From: SIG438 sp034117945 | GTDB lineage: Bacteria > Bacillota > Clostridia > HGM11514 | DNA length: 17,094 nucleotides | Assembly: GCA_034117945.1 (NCBI GenBank) | Contig: JAXEOR010000048.1 | Location: 1-17,094, forward strand | Direction: 5' to 3' | Shown here: piece by piece, positions 7,273 to 13,903 of the stretch | How the letters are laid out: every line of letters starts with the position of its first letter | How positions within the stretch are numbered: position 1 is the stretch's first letter | Program-made: the position numbers and the translations under genes | The notes under the pieces: generated by a model | Database searches by the model: none | Told to the model about the DNA's origin: nothing | The model's input: the letters and a program-made list of their open reading frames with translations, nothing else

Positions 7273-7911
7273 CTACAGCCCAAGCTGCCAAAAGGCCTTG
7301 ATCCATTCGTCTGCAATCAGCTGGTGACCGGCCAGAGTGGGATGAATTCCGTCCCACAGCCAATATTCCGGGTTGCCCTTTTCACAAAGAGCCGTAAACT
7401 TGTCCTGCAGGGCTACAAAGGGAATGCCCTGTTCCCGTGCTACCTCCTGCACCGCCCGGCGAACCGGGGGCAGCATTTCGGCAATATGCTCCTGATTATC
7501 CTTTCGCCATCCCGCCGGATAAAACACCGGCTCGCATAAAAGAAACCTCACCTCCGGCAAAAAGCCTCTGATTTCATTGATCAGGCGGTGATACAGGCTT
7601 TGAAATCGGTTCACGTCAACCTCCAGCCCCCACAGAGAATAAAAGCCGCAGTCGTTGATTCCCGCCATAATGCTCACCACATCCGGCCGCTCCATCACCA
7701 CATCCGGCTCCAGGCGGGCATACAGCTCAGAAAGACGGTTGCCGCCGATTCCTCTGTTGCAAAAGGTCAGCTGCTTTTCCGGGTAATCCCGCCCCAGTCT
7801 GGCACTGACCAAGCAGGGATAGCTTTGCCCCATATTTCCATTCAGATCGGCCTCAGGTCTTCTGTCCCGGTTGCCGTCTGTCAAAGAATCTCCAAAAAAC
7901 AAAATTTTCAT
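7273..7911 (-). CDS. Cytoplasmic SGNH/GDSL family esterase
   Basis: 212 residues with the four classic SGNH blocks: FGDSLTDG (6-13, nucleophile S9), GIGGN (54-58), GIND (84-87, N86 for the oxyanion hole) and DGIHP (187-191, D187/H190). There is no signal peptide or membrane segment, so it should act in the cytoplasm. Family members remove acyl groups from lipids, sugars or acylated small molecules; the substrate cannot be read here. GAGGAGG lies about 7 bases before the ATG. It has its own promoter right after the spoIIP stop and lies just upstream of the O-acylation operon, so a link as a deacylase is possible but unproven. I found no convincing terminator behind it, so some transcripts may run into the surface operon. 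Confidence 0.92.
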   Translation of the reverse strand: MKILFFGDSLTDGNRDRRPEADLNGNMGQSYPCLVSARLGRDYPEKQLTFCNRGIGGNRLSELYARLEPDVVMERPDVVSIMAGINDCGFYSLWGLEVDVNRFQSLYHRLINEIRGFLPEVRFLLCEPVFYPAGWRKDNQEHIAEMLPPVRRAVQEVAREQGIPFVALQDKFTALCEKGNPEYWLWDGIHPTLAGHQLIADEWIKAFWQLGL

Positions 7912-7941
7912 TGGTATTCCTCCTCTTTATCAGCTTTGTCT

Positions 7942-7970
7942 ATTATACCACTCTTTTCTCAAAATGTAAA
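7942..7970 (-). promoter_or_regulatory. SigA promoter with extended -10 for the SGNH esterase gene
   Basis: On the minus strand: TTTACA (7970-7965), 17-bp spacer, TATAAT (7947-7942), preceded by TGG to give TGGTATAAT. The -35 begins two bases after the spoIIP stop codon, so the esterase can be made in vegetative cells independently of spoIIP. Confidence 0.85.
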
Positions 7971-7971
7971 G

Positions 7972-8922
7972 CTATTTCAGCACTGTCCAAAGAGAACGGA
8001 CAAACAATTCGGCCCCCTCCTTTGCCTCCTGCAGTGAATTTCCGCTGGCGGCCACCTCCACAATCAGCATACCTGGCGCAAGATGCTGGTTAAACCGCTC
8101 CTTCCTAATATTAAGGGGGCGGGACAGGCCGGGATAATTCTGATCCATTGCCTGCTGAATCCGCAGGGCAAAGGACAGGTTTGTTTCCCAATTAGGATGC
8201 GACAGCCCTCCCTCGTTGGTTCCGGCTACCAGCATAATCTGTCCGGTCTGGGTTCCGTTGATCTGTGCCGCTGCCCGCAGGCTTTCTCCATCCTCCAGGG
8301 TGGCTGCGTCTCGGTGAACATCCAGCACAATCTGGATAGAAGGGTGTTCTTGTAATCTTGCCTCCACCGTTTCCAAACAGCGGGCATAAGAGCCGTTGTA
8401 ATCTGCGTCATGAATGGTCTGATCGTGAATCACATTCACCCCCTTCTCCCTTAAATACTCTGCAATCACCGCCCCTATAGCAACAACGTTTTGGTCTGCG
8501 TCCTGGGTGCGCTCCTGAGGGGAATAGCCCTCAGAGGTGTGGGTATGTACAATCAGCACCTGGGGAAGGGAGTCCTTTTTGACCGGCAAAAAAGCAAGAG
8601 GGCGCCTGAGCAGCGCATTTGTATCAATATCAAAGGATGTCTGGTTGCGCAGCGCAATCTCAGTTTTGGCAGTTGCGGCGGGAACGGTTGTTTCGACCGG
8701 CTGGGGCGTTTTCTTTTTCTCCATGGCAAAAATAACGGTTCCCATCCGCAAAAGGCTGTGGGACAAATCGGCTCTTTCCCCGGAATTCAAAAAAAGCGTT
8801 CTTCCCAGTATTTCCTTGGTTTGGTCTGTGTTCAGACAAATCTTCGCCCTGGCCAGCAGCCCAAGAAAAAAAAGAAAGATCAGCAACCAAAAAATTTGTT
8901 TTTTTCGTTTCATATCAGACAC
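7972..8922 (-). CDS. spoIIP: Stage II sporulation protein P (peptidoglycan amidase/endopeptidase)
   Basis: 316 residues. A single N-terminal membrane helix (~10-25) is followed by a linker rich in Thr/Pro/Ala (68-88) and the SpoIIP catalytic domain. Motifs are VLIVHTHTSEGYSP (122-134), YNGSYARCLETV (175-186), VLDVHRDA (199-206), FNQHLAPGMLIVEV (277-290) and GNSLQEA (294-300). H126 and the glutamate in IVEV (E289) fit the zinc and catalytic set known for the family. SpoIIP works with SpoIID and SpoIIM at the engulfing septum, cutting stem peptides from glycan. It is shorter than Bacillus SpoIIP in the N-terminal part, which I believe is usual in Clostridia. The start is GTG at 8922, with GAGG 6 bases upstream; the ATG at 8913 is the alternative. 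The gene diverges from the Nudix-vanW pair. Confidence 0.92.
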   Translation of the reverse strand: MSDMKRKKQIFWLLIFLFFLGLLARAKICLNTDQTKEILGRTLFLNSGERADLSHSLLRMGTVIFAMEKKKTPQPVETTVPAATAKTEIALRNQTSFDIDTNALLRRPLAFLPVKKDSLPQVLIVHTHTSEGYSPQERTQDADQNVVAIGAVIAEYLREKGVNVIHDQTIHDADYNGSYARCLETVEARLQEHPSIQIVLDVHRDAATLEDGESLRAAAQINGTQTGQIMLVAGTNEGGLSHPNWETNLSFALRIQQAMDQNYPGLSRPLNIRKERFNQHLAPGMLIVEVAASGNSLQEAKEGAELFVRSLWTVLK

Positions 8923-8991
8923 TCTTTTCCTCTTCTTTCTTCCTTCCCAGTTTATGCGGACAAATTATTTTTCAGAATTGTTTTTTTGTTA

Positions 8992-9020
8992 TTTACATTC
9001 TGCCGGAAATAAGATATAAT
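8992..9020 (+). promoter_or_regulatory. SigA promoter for the Nudix-VanW unit
   Basis: TTTACA (8992-8997), 17-bp spacer, TATAAT (9015-9020). The predicted start near 9027 leaves a leader of ~85 bases. AAGGAGG at 9024-9030 looks like a ribosome binding site but overlaps the transcription start and is followed by no usable start codon. Confidence 0.85.
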
Positions 9021-9097
9021 AAAAAGGAGGTTCTGTCTGCGTTTTTTCTGACGGGGAAAAGCACAGGGAGCACTATTGTAGTTTTTATCGCTATTTT

Positions 9098-9103
9098 GGA
9101 GGG
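9098..9103 (+). promoter_or_regulatory. Ribosome binding site that sets the Nudix TTG start
   Basis: GGAGGG ends 7 bases before TTG at 9111. The longest open frame begins at another TTG (9096) that overlaps this site, so the downstream TTG is the likely start. Confidence 0.75.
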
Positions 9104-9110
9104 AAAAACC

Positions 9111-9692
9111 TTGAATTCGGCTCAGTTAGAAGACATTTTTCATCAGGTAAACCGGCAGTTCGGTCAAAAAGGAATTTTTCGACCCGTTCGGCTCACCTTT
9201 TCTTCCAAAAAATTTTTTGAGGAATTTAAAAAACAGGTTCAGATAGATCGATGGGGAGAGGTTGCCTTCGCAGTAGAACGAAAAAACGGCAAATTCATCG
9301 TGATCCGCGCAGCAAGCTATCCGGACGGGATTTACCGCATCCCCACCGGTGGGATTCAGTTCGGGGAACAGGTTTCCCACGCTCTGTTCCGGGAGATCCA
9401 GGAGGAATTGGGGCTGAAGGTAGAGCTTGTTCAATTTTTGGGGGCCGTTGGGTATGACATCTGCTATGAAAAAGAAAGGTTACCGTATATCTCCTTTGTG
9501 TTTCATTTAAAGGAAACCGGGGGCACGATTTTAAAAGACGCAACCCAGCACGAAATCTGCGAATATCTGGAGGCGGATAAAAAAGCCCTAACAGATATTT
9601 GCCGCCGGATGGAGGAGCACTGCGCCTCCTGGCAGGATTGGTGCAGCTTTCGCCGACAAACAACGTCTTTTTTGCTCCCCTTTTTGGACTGA
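9111..9692 (+). CDS. Nudix hydrolase
   Basis: 193 residues. A complete Nudix box (G-x5-E-x7-RE-U-x-EE-x-G-U) runs from G80 to L102: GGIQFGEQVSHALFREIQEE then LGL. The metal-binding glutamates E98 and E99 and the catalytic R94-E95 are all present. It should hydrolyse a nucleoside diphosphate linked to another group; the substrate cannot be told. About 75 residues precede the box, including WGEVAFAVERKNGKFIVIR, the usual first strands of the fold, behind a ~45-residue N-terminal extension. There is no membrane segment. A vanW-like gene follows after 24 bases, so the two are probably co-transcribed. The start was set to TTG at 9111 from GGAGGG at 9098-9103. Confidence 0.93.
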   Translation: MNSAQLEDIFHQVNRQFGQKGIFRPVRLTFSSKKFFEEFKKQVQIDRWGEVAFAVERKNGKFIVIRAASYPDGIYRIPTGGIQFGEQVSHALFREIQEELGLKVELVQFLGAVGYDICYEKERLPYISFVFHLKETGGTILKDATQHEICEYLEADKKALTDICRRMEEHCASWQDWCSFRRQTTSFLLPFLD

Positions 9693-9716
9693 TCAACAGC
9701 TTACAGGAGGCGTTCC

Positions 9717-11294
9717 ATGAAAAAAGCAATTCCCATTTTCTTATCAGCAATTTTAGCGGTGGTGTTGGTTTCCTCTGCCTGCGTTTTGCTGTTCACCTGC
9801 TATATTCAGCAAACGGTGGCATACGGGGTGAATCTATCCTCTCTTTCTCTGGAGGGAAAAACCCTGGAAAATGCAAAAAAGCAAACCATGCAGGCGGCAG
9901 AAGGAATCAAGGAGCGTCCTGTGGTTCTTTCCTATTCCAATGTGGAAATCTCCTTCCGGTTGGAGGAGCTGGGGGCAAAAATTGACTGGGAGGATGCCGT
10001 CAGCCAATGCTATCTTTTAGGAAAAAACGGAAATGTGTTTGTCCGCTGCAAAGATATTCTGATGGCCCGGCTGATGGGAACAACGGTTTATCCCAACATT
10101 TCCTACAATGAGGATAAGCTGACAGAAAAATTAGAATCTCTGCAAAAAAAGGTCAAAACCCCTGTGAAGGAAGCATCCACCCGGCTGGAGGAGGATCATA
10201 TTTTGATCACCGCCGGAGAAAAGGGAGAGGTGTTTGACCGGGAGCAAATGATGCACGATATTTTAGATGCCCTCCTGTCCGGAAACCAGGAGCCCATTGT
10301 TCTAAAAACAAAGGAAGAAAAGCCCCAGCCTGTGCTGGTGGAGGATTTGGCGGCCCAATATTTTAAAGATCCTGTCAATGCCAGATATGTTACGGAAAAC
10401 GGAGAAATTTCAATTGTTCCGGATGAGGACGGAGTTTCCTTTGACAAGTCCGCCGCACAAAGCCTGCTGAAGAAAAAGCAGCACACCTATGAAATTCCCT
10501 TGATCTTTACCAAGGCAAGCGTGACCTATGCCGATCTGGACACCAATATTTTAAAGGACACCATCGCTACCTATACCACCTCCTACGGCTCAGGAGATCA
10601 GGGCAGAAACTTCAATGTGGAGCTGGCGGCCGAGCGACTGAACGGAATTATTTTAGAAGCGGGAGAAATCTTTTCCTTTTTAGAGCGGATCGGAGACGGC
10701 TCGGAGGAAAAAGGATTTCACAATGCCAACGTATATTCCAGAGGCGAGGTAAAGCAGGCGCCGGGGGGAGGAATTTGTCAGGTGGCCTCAACCCTGTATT
10801 CCGCGGCGCTGTATGCTAACTTAGAGATTCTCTCCCGCACAAGCCACGCACTGCCCGTCACCTTCATTCCCGCCGGGCAGGACGCGGAAATTTCCACAGA
10901 CGGGATCGATTTACAGTTTAAAAACAACCAGCTGTTCCCCATCCGGATCTTAACCAGCACCAACGGCAGCACCTTGACCGTGACCATTCAGGGAACCAAT
11001 GCAAATCCGGGGCAAACCGTTAACATCAGCAACAGCGTCACCGAAACCCTGCCTTACCACAGCAAAACCGTTATGACCGATCAGCTGGAGCCGGGAGAGC
11101 AGGAGATTATTCAAAACGGCAAGGACGGGTGCGTGGTAAACACCTATCGGATCATCACCGAAAACGGAGAAACCATACAAAGTGAAATGATCTCCACCAG
11201 CCGTTACGAGCCTATCCCCAAGGTCATTCGGGAAGGGGTGGAGGGCTCACGAGACTCTGAGGAAACGCCTGACGATTCCCCTCAAATGCCGTAG
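9717..11294 (+). CDS. VanW family cell-wall protein with C-terminal G5-like domain
   Basis: 525 residues. An N-terminal membrane segment (4-28) anchors an extracytoplasmic body. Residues ~38-275 look like two copies of the YoaR/PG_binding_4-like domain that often precedes VanW: VNLSSLSLEGKTLENAKK then GEKGEVFDREQMMHDIL; second half ENGEISIVPDEDGVSFD. The VanW domain spans ~285-415 with GRNFNVELAAERLNG (296-310) and the hallmark GGGICQVASTLY (350-361, C354). A G5-like end follows (EPGEQEIIQNGKDG, ~458-471), then a short acidic tail. VanW proteins are tied to the cell wall, but their reaction is not established; nothing here argues for vancomycin resistance, since no vanA/H/X/Y/Z genes are near. 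AGGAGG (9705-9710) lies 6 bases before the ATG. Confidence 0.92.
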   Translation: MKKAIPIFLSAILAVVLVSSACVLLFTCYIQQTVAYGVNLSSLSLEGKTLENAKKQTMQAAEGIKERPVVLSYSNVEISFRLEELGAKIDWEDAVSQCYLLGKNGNVFVRCKDILMARLMGTTVYPNISYNEDKLTEKLESLQKKVKTPVKEASTRLEEDHILITAGEKGEVFDREQMMHDILDALLSGNQEPIVLKTKEEKPQPVLVEDLAAQYFKDPVNARYVTENGEISIVPDEDGVSFDKSAAQSLLKKKQHTYEIPLIFTKASVTYADLDTNILKDTIATYTTSYGSGDQGRNFNVELAAERLNGIILEAGEIFSFLERIGDGSEEKGFHNANVYSRGEVKQAPGGGICQVASTLYSAALYANLEILSRTSHALPVTFIPAGQDAEISTDGIDLQFKNNQLFPIRILTSTNGSTLTVTIQGTNANPGQTVNISNSVTETLPYHSKTVMTDQLEPGEQEIIQNGKDGCVVNTYRIITENGETIQSEMISTSRYEPIPKVIREGVEGSRDSEETPDDSPQMP

Positions 11295-11327
11295 CTGCGC
11301 AGGTATCATCACATAATAGAATATATC

Positions 11328-11365
11328 AAAAAGGCCTGAGGCACACATTGCCCCAGGCCTTTTTT
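11328..11365. terminator. Bidirectional terminator overlapping the amidohydrolase stop codon
   Basis: AAAAAGGCCTG (11328-11338) pairs with CAGGCCTTTTT (11354-11364). Three inner pairs extend the stem after one A-C mismatch, with a 7-base loop. T-runs follow on both strands. It ends the VanW transcript; the minus-strand amidohydrolase stop (TAA, 11366-11364) lies at the stem base, so it ends that gene too. Confidence 0.88.
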
Positions 11366-12872
11366 AGGTTGCTCGATATACCGTTTTCCCCTCCTTCACG
11401 GTTTCCAGCACCCGGATTTTTTTCATTTTCATAGGGTCTATCTCCAGAGGATTTTGCTCTAAAATCACAAAATCAGCCAGCTTTCCGGGCTTCAGGCTGC
11501 CCTTTTGTTCCTCCTCAAAAATCTGATAGGCGGCATTCATCGTCACAGCCCTCCAGATTCCCTCTGGCGGATTTCCCCTTCCCGGCTGTCCGCCGGCTTT
11601 GATTGTTCTGTTTGCCCCGCCCCATACCGTCTCCGATAGATCCGGCTTTGCTTGATTCTGATACAGTGTAAACAAAATCCCTTGCTCTAAGGCACGGTTC
11701 ACAGCACCGTCCTTCCCCGCCGTCCGCTTTCCTGAGGGAATTGGGAAGGAGGGAATCGCTCTAAGCTCCTTGACTGCGGGCACCCAATCTCCTCCCGGCG
11801 GCCGATCCCAAACAAGAACCGGCCGCAGAGCGGAAAGCTTGGGAAATTCCTGCTCTGCCAGCCTTAACCCGGTCAGATATTGCCCGCAGGATTCTTGATT
11901 GCTGCAATGAGCCACCAGCTGCATTTCGCTCATGGCCGCTTTTTTGATCTGATTGAGGAACTTCTGATCGCAGTCCCCTTGAACAGGCCTCCCCCAAGCG
12001 AGGCTGTCGTGGTCTGTCTCCTCCGGCAGGATACCGTAGCCTCCGATTTTAAAATGATTTCGTTTGTGCTGAATGTAGCCCTGAAATTGTTTTAACAGGC
12101 CTGCACATCCGGAAAGATCTGCATAGGCCACCAGATCCAGCTCCAGCAGTCCGGAGGAAAGCAGGGTTTGATACAATGGGGCAAGCTCTTCCGTTAACAA
12201 TACCTCCTGCACTGTGGTAAAGCCTTGAGAGGCATAATGCTGCTGTGCCATCCGGCAGGCCTCCAGCAGCTCCCCTTTGGAGGGCGGCGGAATCTGACTG
12301 AAAAAGAAGGGAAAGGCTTGCCCTTCGATGTATCCCGTCAGCCTGCCTCTTTTTTGCTCAATTCTTCCTCCCCTGGGAGCATGGGTTTCAAGGGTGATTC
12401 CCAGCCGCTCCAAGGCCATGGAGCTAAACACCCCTGCGAAACCGGATTTGTACACCAGCACCACCGGGTGCTCCGGCGCCGCCAAATCCAAAATGGACCG
12501 ATCGGGAGAACCCACCTTATTTTGATCAAAGTCCCTGACCACCACCCAATGCCCCTTGGGGAGATTTCGCTGGTCAATAAATTGCCGAATCAGGGCAATA
12601 ATTTCATCAAAGCAGTCTGCCCCCTCCGCAGACGTCTGCAAAAAATGCATTACGCAGTCTGAAAAGCGGCCGTATACCTCAATCAGCCCCGGCAGTACAG
12701 CCCCTCCCTGCAAATCTACCGAAACTGCCTGAGAAGAGGCGGCGGCCCGCACCTCTTCTCTTGTTCCCACTGCCAGAATGATATTGTCCTCCGTCAAAAG
12801 AGCCTGGGCTTGAGGAGCAGCCTCCATGGTGACAACGGCTCCGTTTTCATAGATGGTCTGCATTTCACTCAT
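11364..12872 (-). CDS. Amidohydrolase-like protein (YtcJ/Amidohydro_3 type), metal ligands apparently lost
   Basis: 502 residues matching the full length and motif order of YtcJ-type amidohydrolases: N-terminal strand (YENGAVVTM, LTEDNIILAVG), DFDQNKVG (114-121), IPPPSKGEL (194-202), GFTTVQE (217-223), and C-terminal KGSLKPGKLADFVILEQNPL. The usual metal ligands look replaced. The HxH after LPGLIE is Y67-G-R69. By eye the second-histidine site is W355 (VLVWDR) and the final aspartate is N406 (LYQNQ). K275 and H322 (VAHCSN) seem kept. The frame is intact over 1.5 kb, so this is not simple decay; a metal-free pseudoenzyme or a new activity is inferred. The start ATG has only a modest GGAAAGG site; M4 is an alternative. 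It lies 87 bases after ribU with no clear promoter or terminator between them. The substrate is unknown. Confidence 0.85.
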   Translation of the reverse strand: MSEMQTIYENGAVVTMEAAPQAQALLTEDNIILAVGTREEVRAAASSQAVSVDLQGGAVLPGLIEVYGRFSDCVMHFLQTSAEGADCFDEIIALIRQFIDQRNLPKGHWVVVRDFDQNKVGSPDRSILDLAAPEHPVVLVYKSGFAGVFSSMALERLGITLETHAPRGGRIEQKRGRLTGYIEGQAFPFFFSQIPPPSKGELLEACRMAQQHYASQGFTTVQEVLLTEELAPLYQTLLSSGLLELDLVAYADLSGCAGLLKQFQGYIQHKRNHFKIGGYGILPEETDHDSLAWGRPVQGDCDQKFLNQIKKAAMSEMQLVAHCSNQESCGQYLTGLRLAEQEFPKLSALRPVLVWDRPPGGDWVPAVKELRAIPSFPIPSGKRTAGKDGAVNRALEQGILFTLYQNQAKPDLSETVWGGANRTIKAGGQPGRGNPPEGIWRAVTMNAAYQIFEEEQKGSLKPGKLADFVILEQNPLEIDPMKMKKIRVLETVKEGKTVYRAT

Positions 12873-12959
12873 CGCCTTTCCGGTTTCAAACCAAGTTTCC
12901 CCAAAAAGAATCCGGGAAATTCCCCCTTAGTTTGCTCCAAACCGACGGTATTTATAAGC

Positions 12960-13607
12960 TTAAAGCAGTCCCTTCCACGCCATTGCCGCAAGAACGCAGG
13001 TAGCAAGCAGCAATACGGCCACCAGCCAGATCCCGATTTTTTTGTTCCCGGCCGCAGTTCCTGCCGATTCTTCTACCAATTTTGTTTTCCGCAAGGCCTT
13101 GACAACCGGCTTATACAGCAGCAGCGTAATGGCCATATTCAGGCCGCCCTTCAGCAAATTAAAGGGCAAAAAGGCCGGTAAAAGAAGCTCTGCCACCGCC
13201 TGACGGGGCATCCCCATATAAAGAGGTGTAATCAAATAATTCCAAAGCAGCATCACCGCCGTCATGGCCAAGCAGCCCACCAGCAAGCCCCAAACAGCGC
13301 CGGACAGGGTATGCTTTTTCTTGTAAATAACCGCTGCGCTGCAAGCAAAGGCGCAGCTGGAAATCAGGTTCATAACGCAGCCGATAATGCCGGTATCGCT
13401 CACCGTTACCATTTCCACCAGGGACACCACCAAGGAAATTACAAAGGAGCACAGCGGCCCGAATAAAAATCCGCCGATGGTAATTAACACATCCTTTGGT
13501 TCGTACTTTAAAAACAGTACGATCGGAATTCTCCCAATTACCATCACCGCATAGGACATAGCGCACAGCATGGCAACCGTGGTCAATTGTTTTGTTCTTT
13601 GATTCAT
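12960..13607 (-). CDS. ribU: RibU-type riboflavin ECF transporter S component
   Basis: 215 residues, mostly membrane helices. The first helix carries the A-x3-A-x3-A pattern (A12, A16, A20) that contacts EcfT in S components. KYEPKDVLITIGGFLFGP (34-51) and LLLPAFLPFNLLKGGLN (141-157) are typical of RibU. The protein captures riboflavin for import by the shared EcfA/A'/T module, which is not in this window. The FMN riboswitch upstream confirms the substrate. Unlike ordinary six-helix S components, a polar linker (~175-190) leads to an extra C-terminal hydrophobic helix (192-210). The start was moved to the ATG at 13607, which has GGGAG 8 bases upstream; a longer frame from 13688 begins inside the terminator hairpin and has no spaced ribosome binding site. 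Confidence 0.92.
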   Translation of the reverse strand: MNQRTKQLTTVAMLCAMSYAVMVIGRIPIVLFLKYEPKDVLITIGGFLFGPLCSFVISLVVSLVEMVTVSDTGIIGCVMNLISSCAFACSAAVIYKKKHTLSGAVWGLLVGCLAMTAVMLLWNYLITPLYMGMPRQAVAELLLPAFLPFNLLKGGLNMAITLLLYKPVVKALRKTKLVEESAGTAAGNKKIGIWLVAVLLLATCVLAAMAWKGLL

Positions 13608-13659
13608 GATAAACTCTCCCTTCCGCCGCCCTGCACCGGCAAAAAATAATAACATGCAG

Positions 13660-13702
13660 GAAAATAAAAAATACCGCCTGAAAAGCATCCTCCTCAGGCG
13701 AT
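13660..13702 (-). terminator. FMN-controlled intrinsic terminator (riboswitch expression platform)
   Basis: On the minus strand ATCGCCTGA (13702-13694) pairs with TCAGGCGGT (13681-13673), nine pairs including one G-U, with a 12-base loop, followed by ATTTTTTATTTT. It lies between the riboswitch aptamer and ribU. When FMN is bound this hairpin should form and stop transcription. Confidence 0.88.
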
Positions 13703-13726
13703 ATCATTGTACAAAATAAGAAATCA

Positions 13727-13835
13727 ATCTTCTTTCATCCAGACTGTACTGTCGGTTTTGGAATTACACCAAATCATACGCATAAGCGCTCGCGGACTTT
13801 ACCGCCGGTCGGGAATTTCACCCTGCCCTGAAGAT
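13727..13835 (-). ncRNA. FMN riboswitch (RFN element)
   Basis: On the minus strand the element opens ATCTTCAGGGCAGGGTGAAA and continues TTCCCGACCGGCGGT, AAGTCCGCGAGCG, GGTGTAATTCC and ACCGACAGTACAGTCTGGAT, ending GAAAGAAGAT. These are the conserved blocks of the RFN aptamer in the right order. P1 closes between ATCTTC (13835-13830) and GAAGAT (13732-13727). It senses FMN and controls ribU, and probably the amidohydrolase-like gene behind it, through the terminator at 13660-13702. Confidence 0.97.
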
Positions 13836-13860
13836 ACATAAGATTCAATTGTTTGTTATC

Positions 13861-13889
13861 ATTTTACCACATTTTTCAGTCCATGTCAA
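13861..13889 (-). promoter_or_regulatory. SigA promoter of the FMN riboswitch-ribU unit
   Basis: On the minus strand: TTGACA (13889-13884), 17-bp spacer, TAAAAT (13866-13861), preceded by TGG (extended -10). It lies in the 68 bases between the argB stop and the aptamer. No terminator separates it from argB. Confidence 0.85.
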
Positions 13890-13903
13890 GACCTCAACCC
13901 ATT

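Noticed and set aside
9024..9030. AAGGAGG after the Nudix promoter as a ribosome binding site for a leader peptide
   Set aside because: It overlaps the predicted transcription start and no ATG, GTG or TTG follows at a usable distance.
9717..11294. Vancomycin resistance function for the VanW protein
   Set aside because: VanW domains are widespread in susceptible Firmicutes and no other van genes are in the window.
12884..12894. GGTTTGAAACC palindrome before the amidohydrolase start
   Set aside because: Only a 5-bp stem with a one-base loop and no U-tract; too weak as a terminator and not recognised as an operator.
13608..13688. 27-residue N-terminal extension of RibU from an ATG at 13688
   Set aside because: The start codon lies in the terminator loop with GGAGG touching it and no spacing; the ATG at 13607 has a proper site and gives a normal S-component start.
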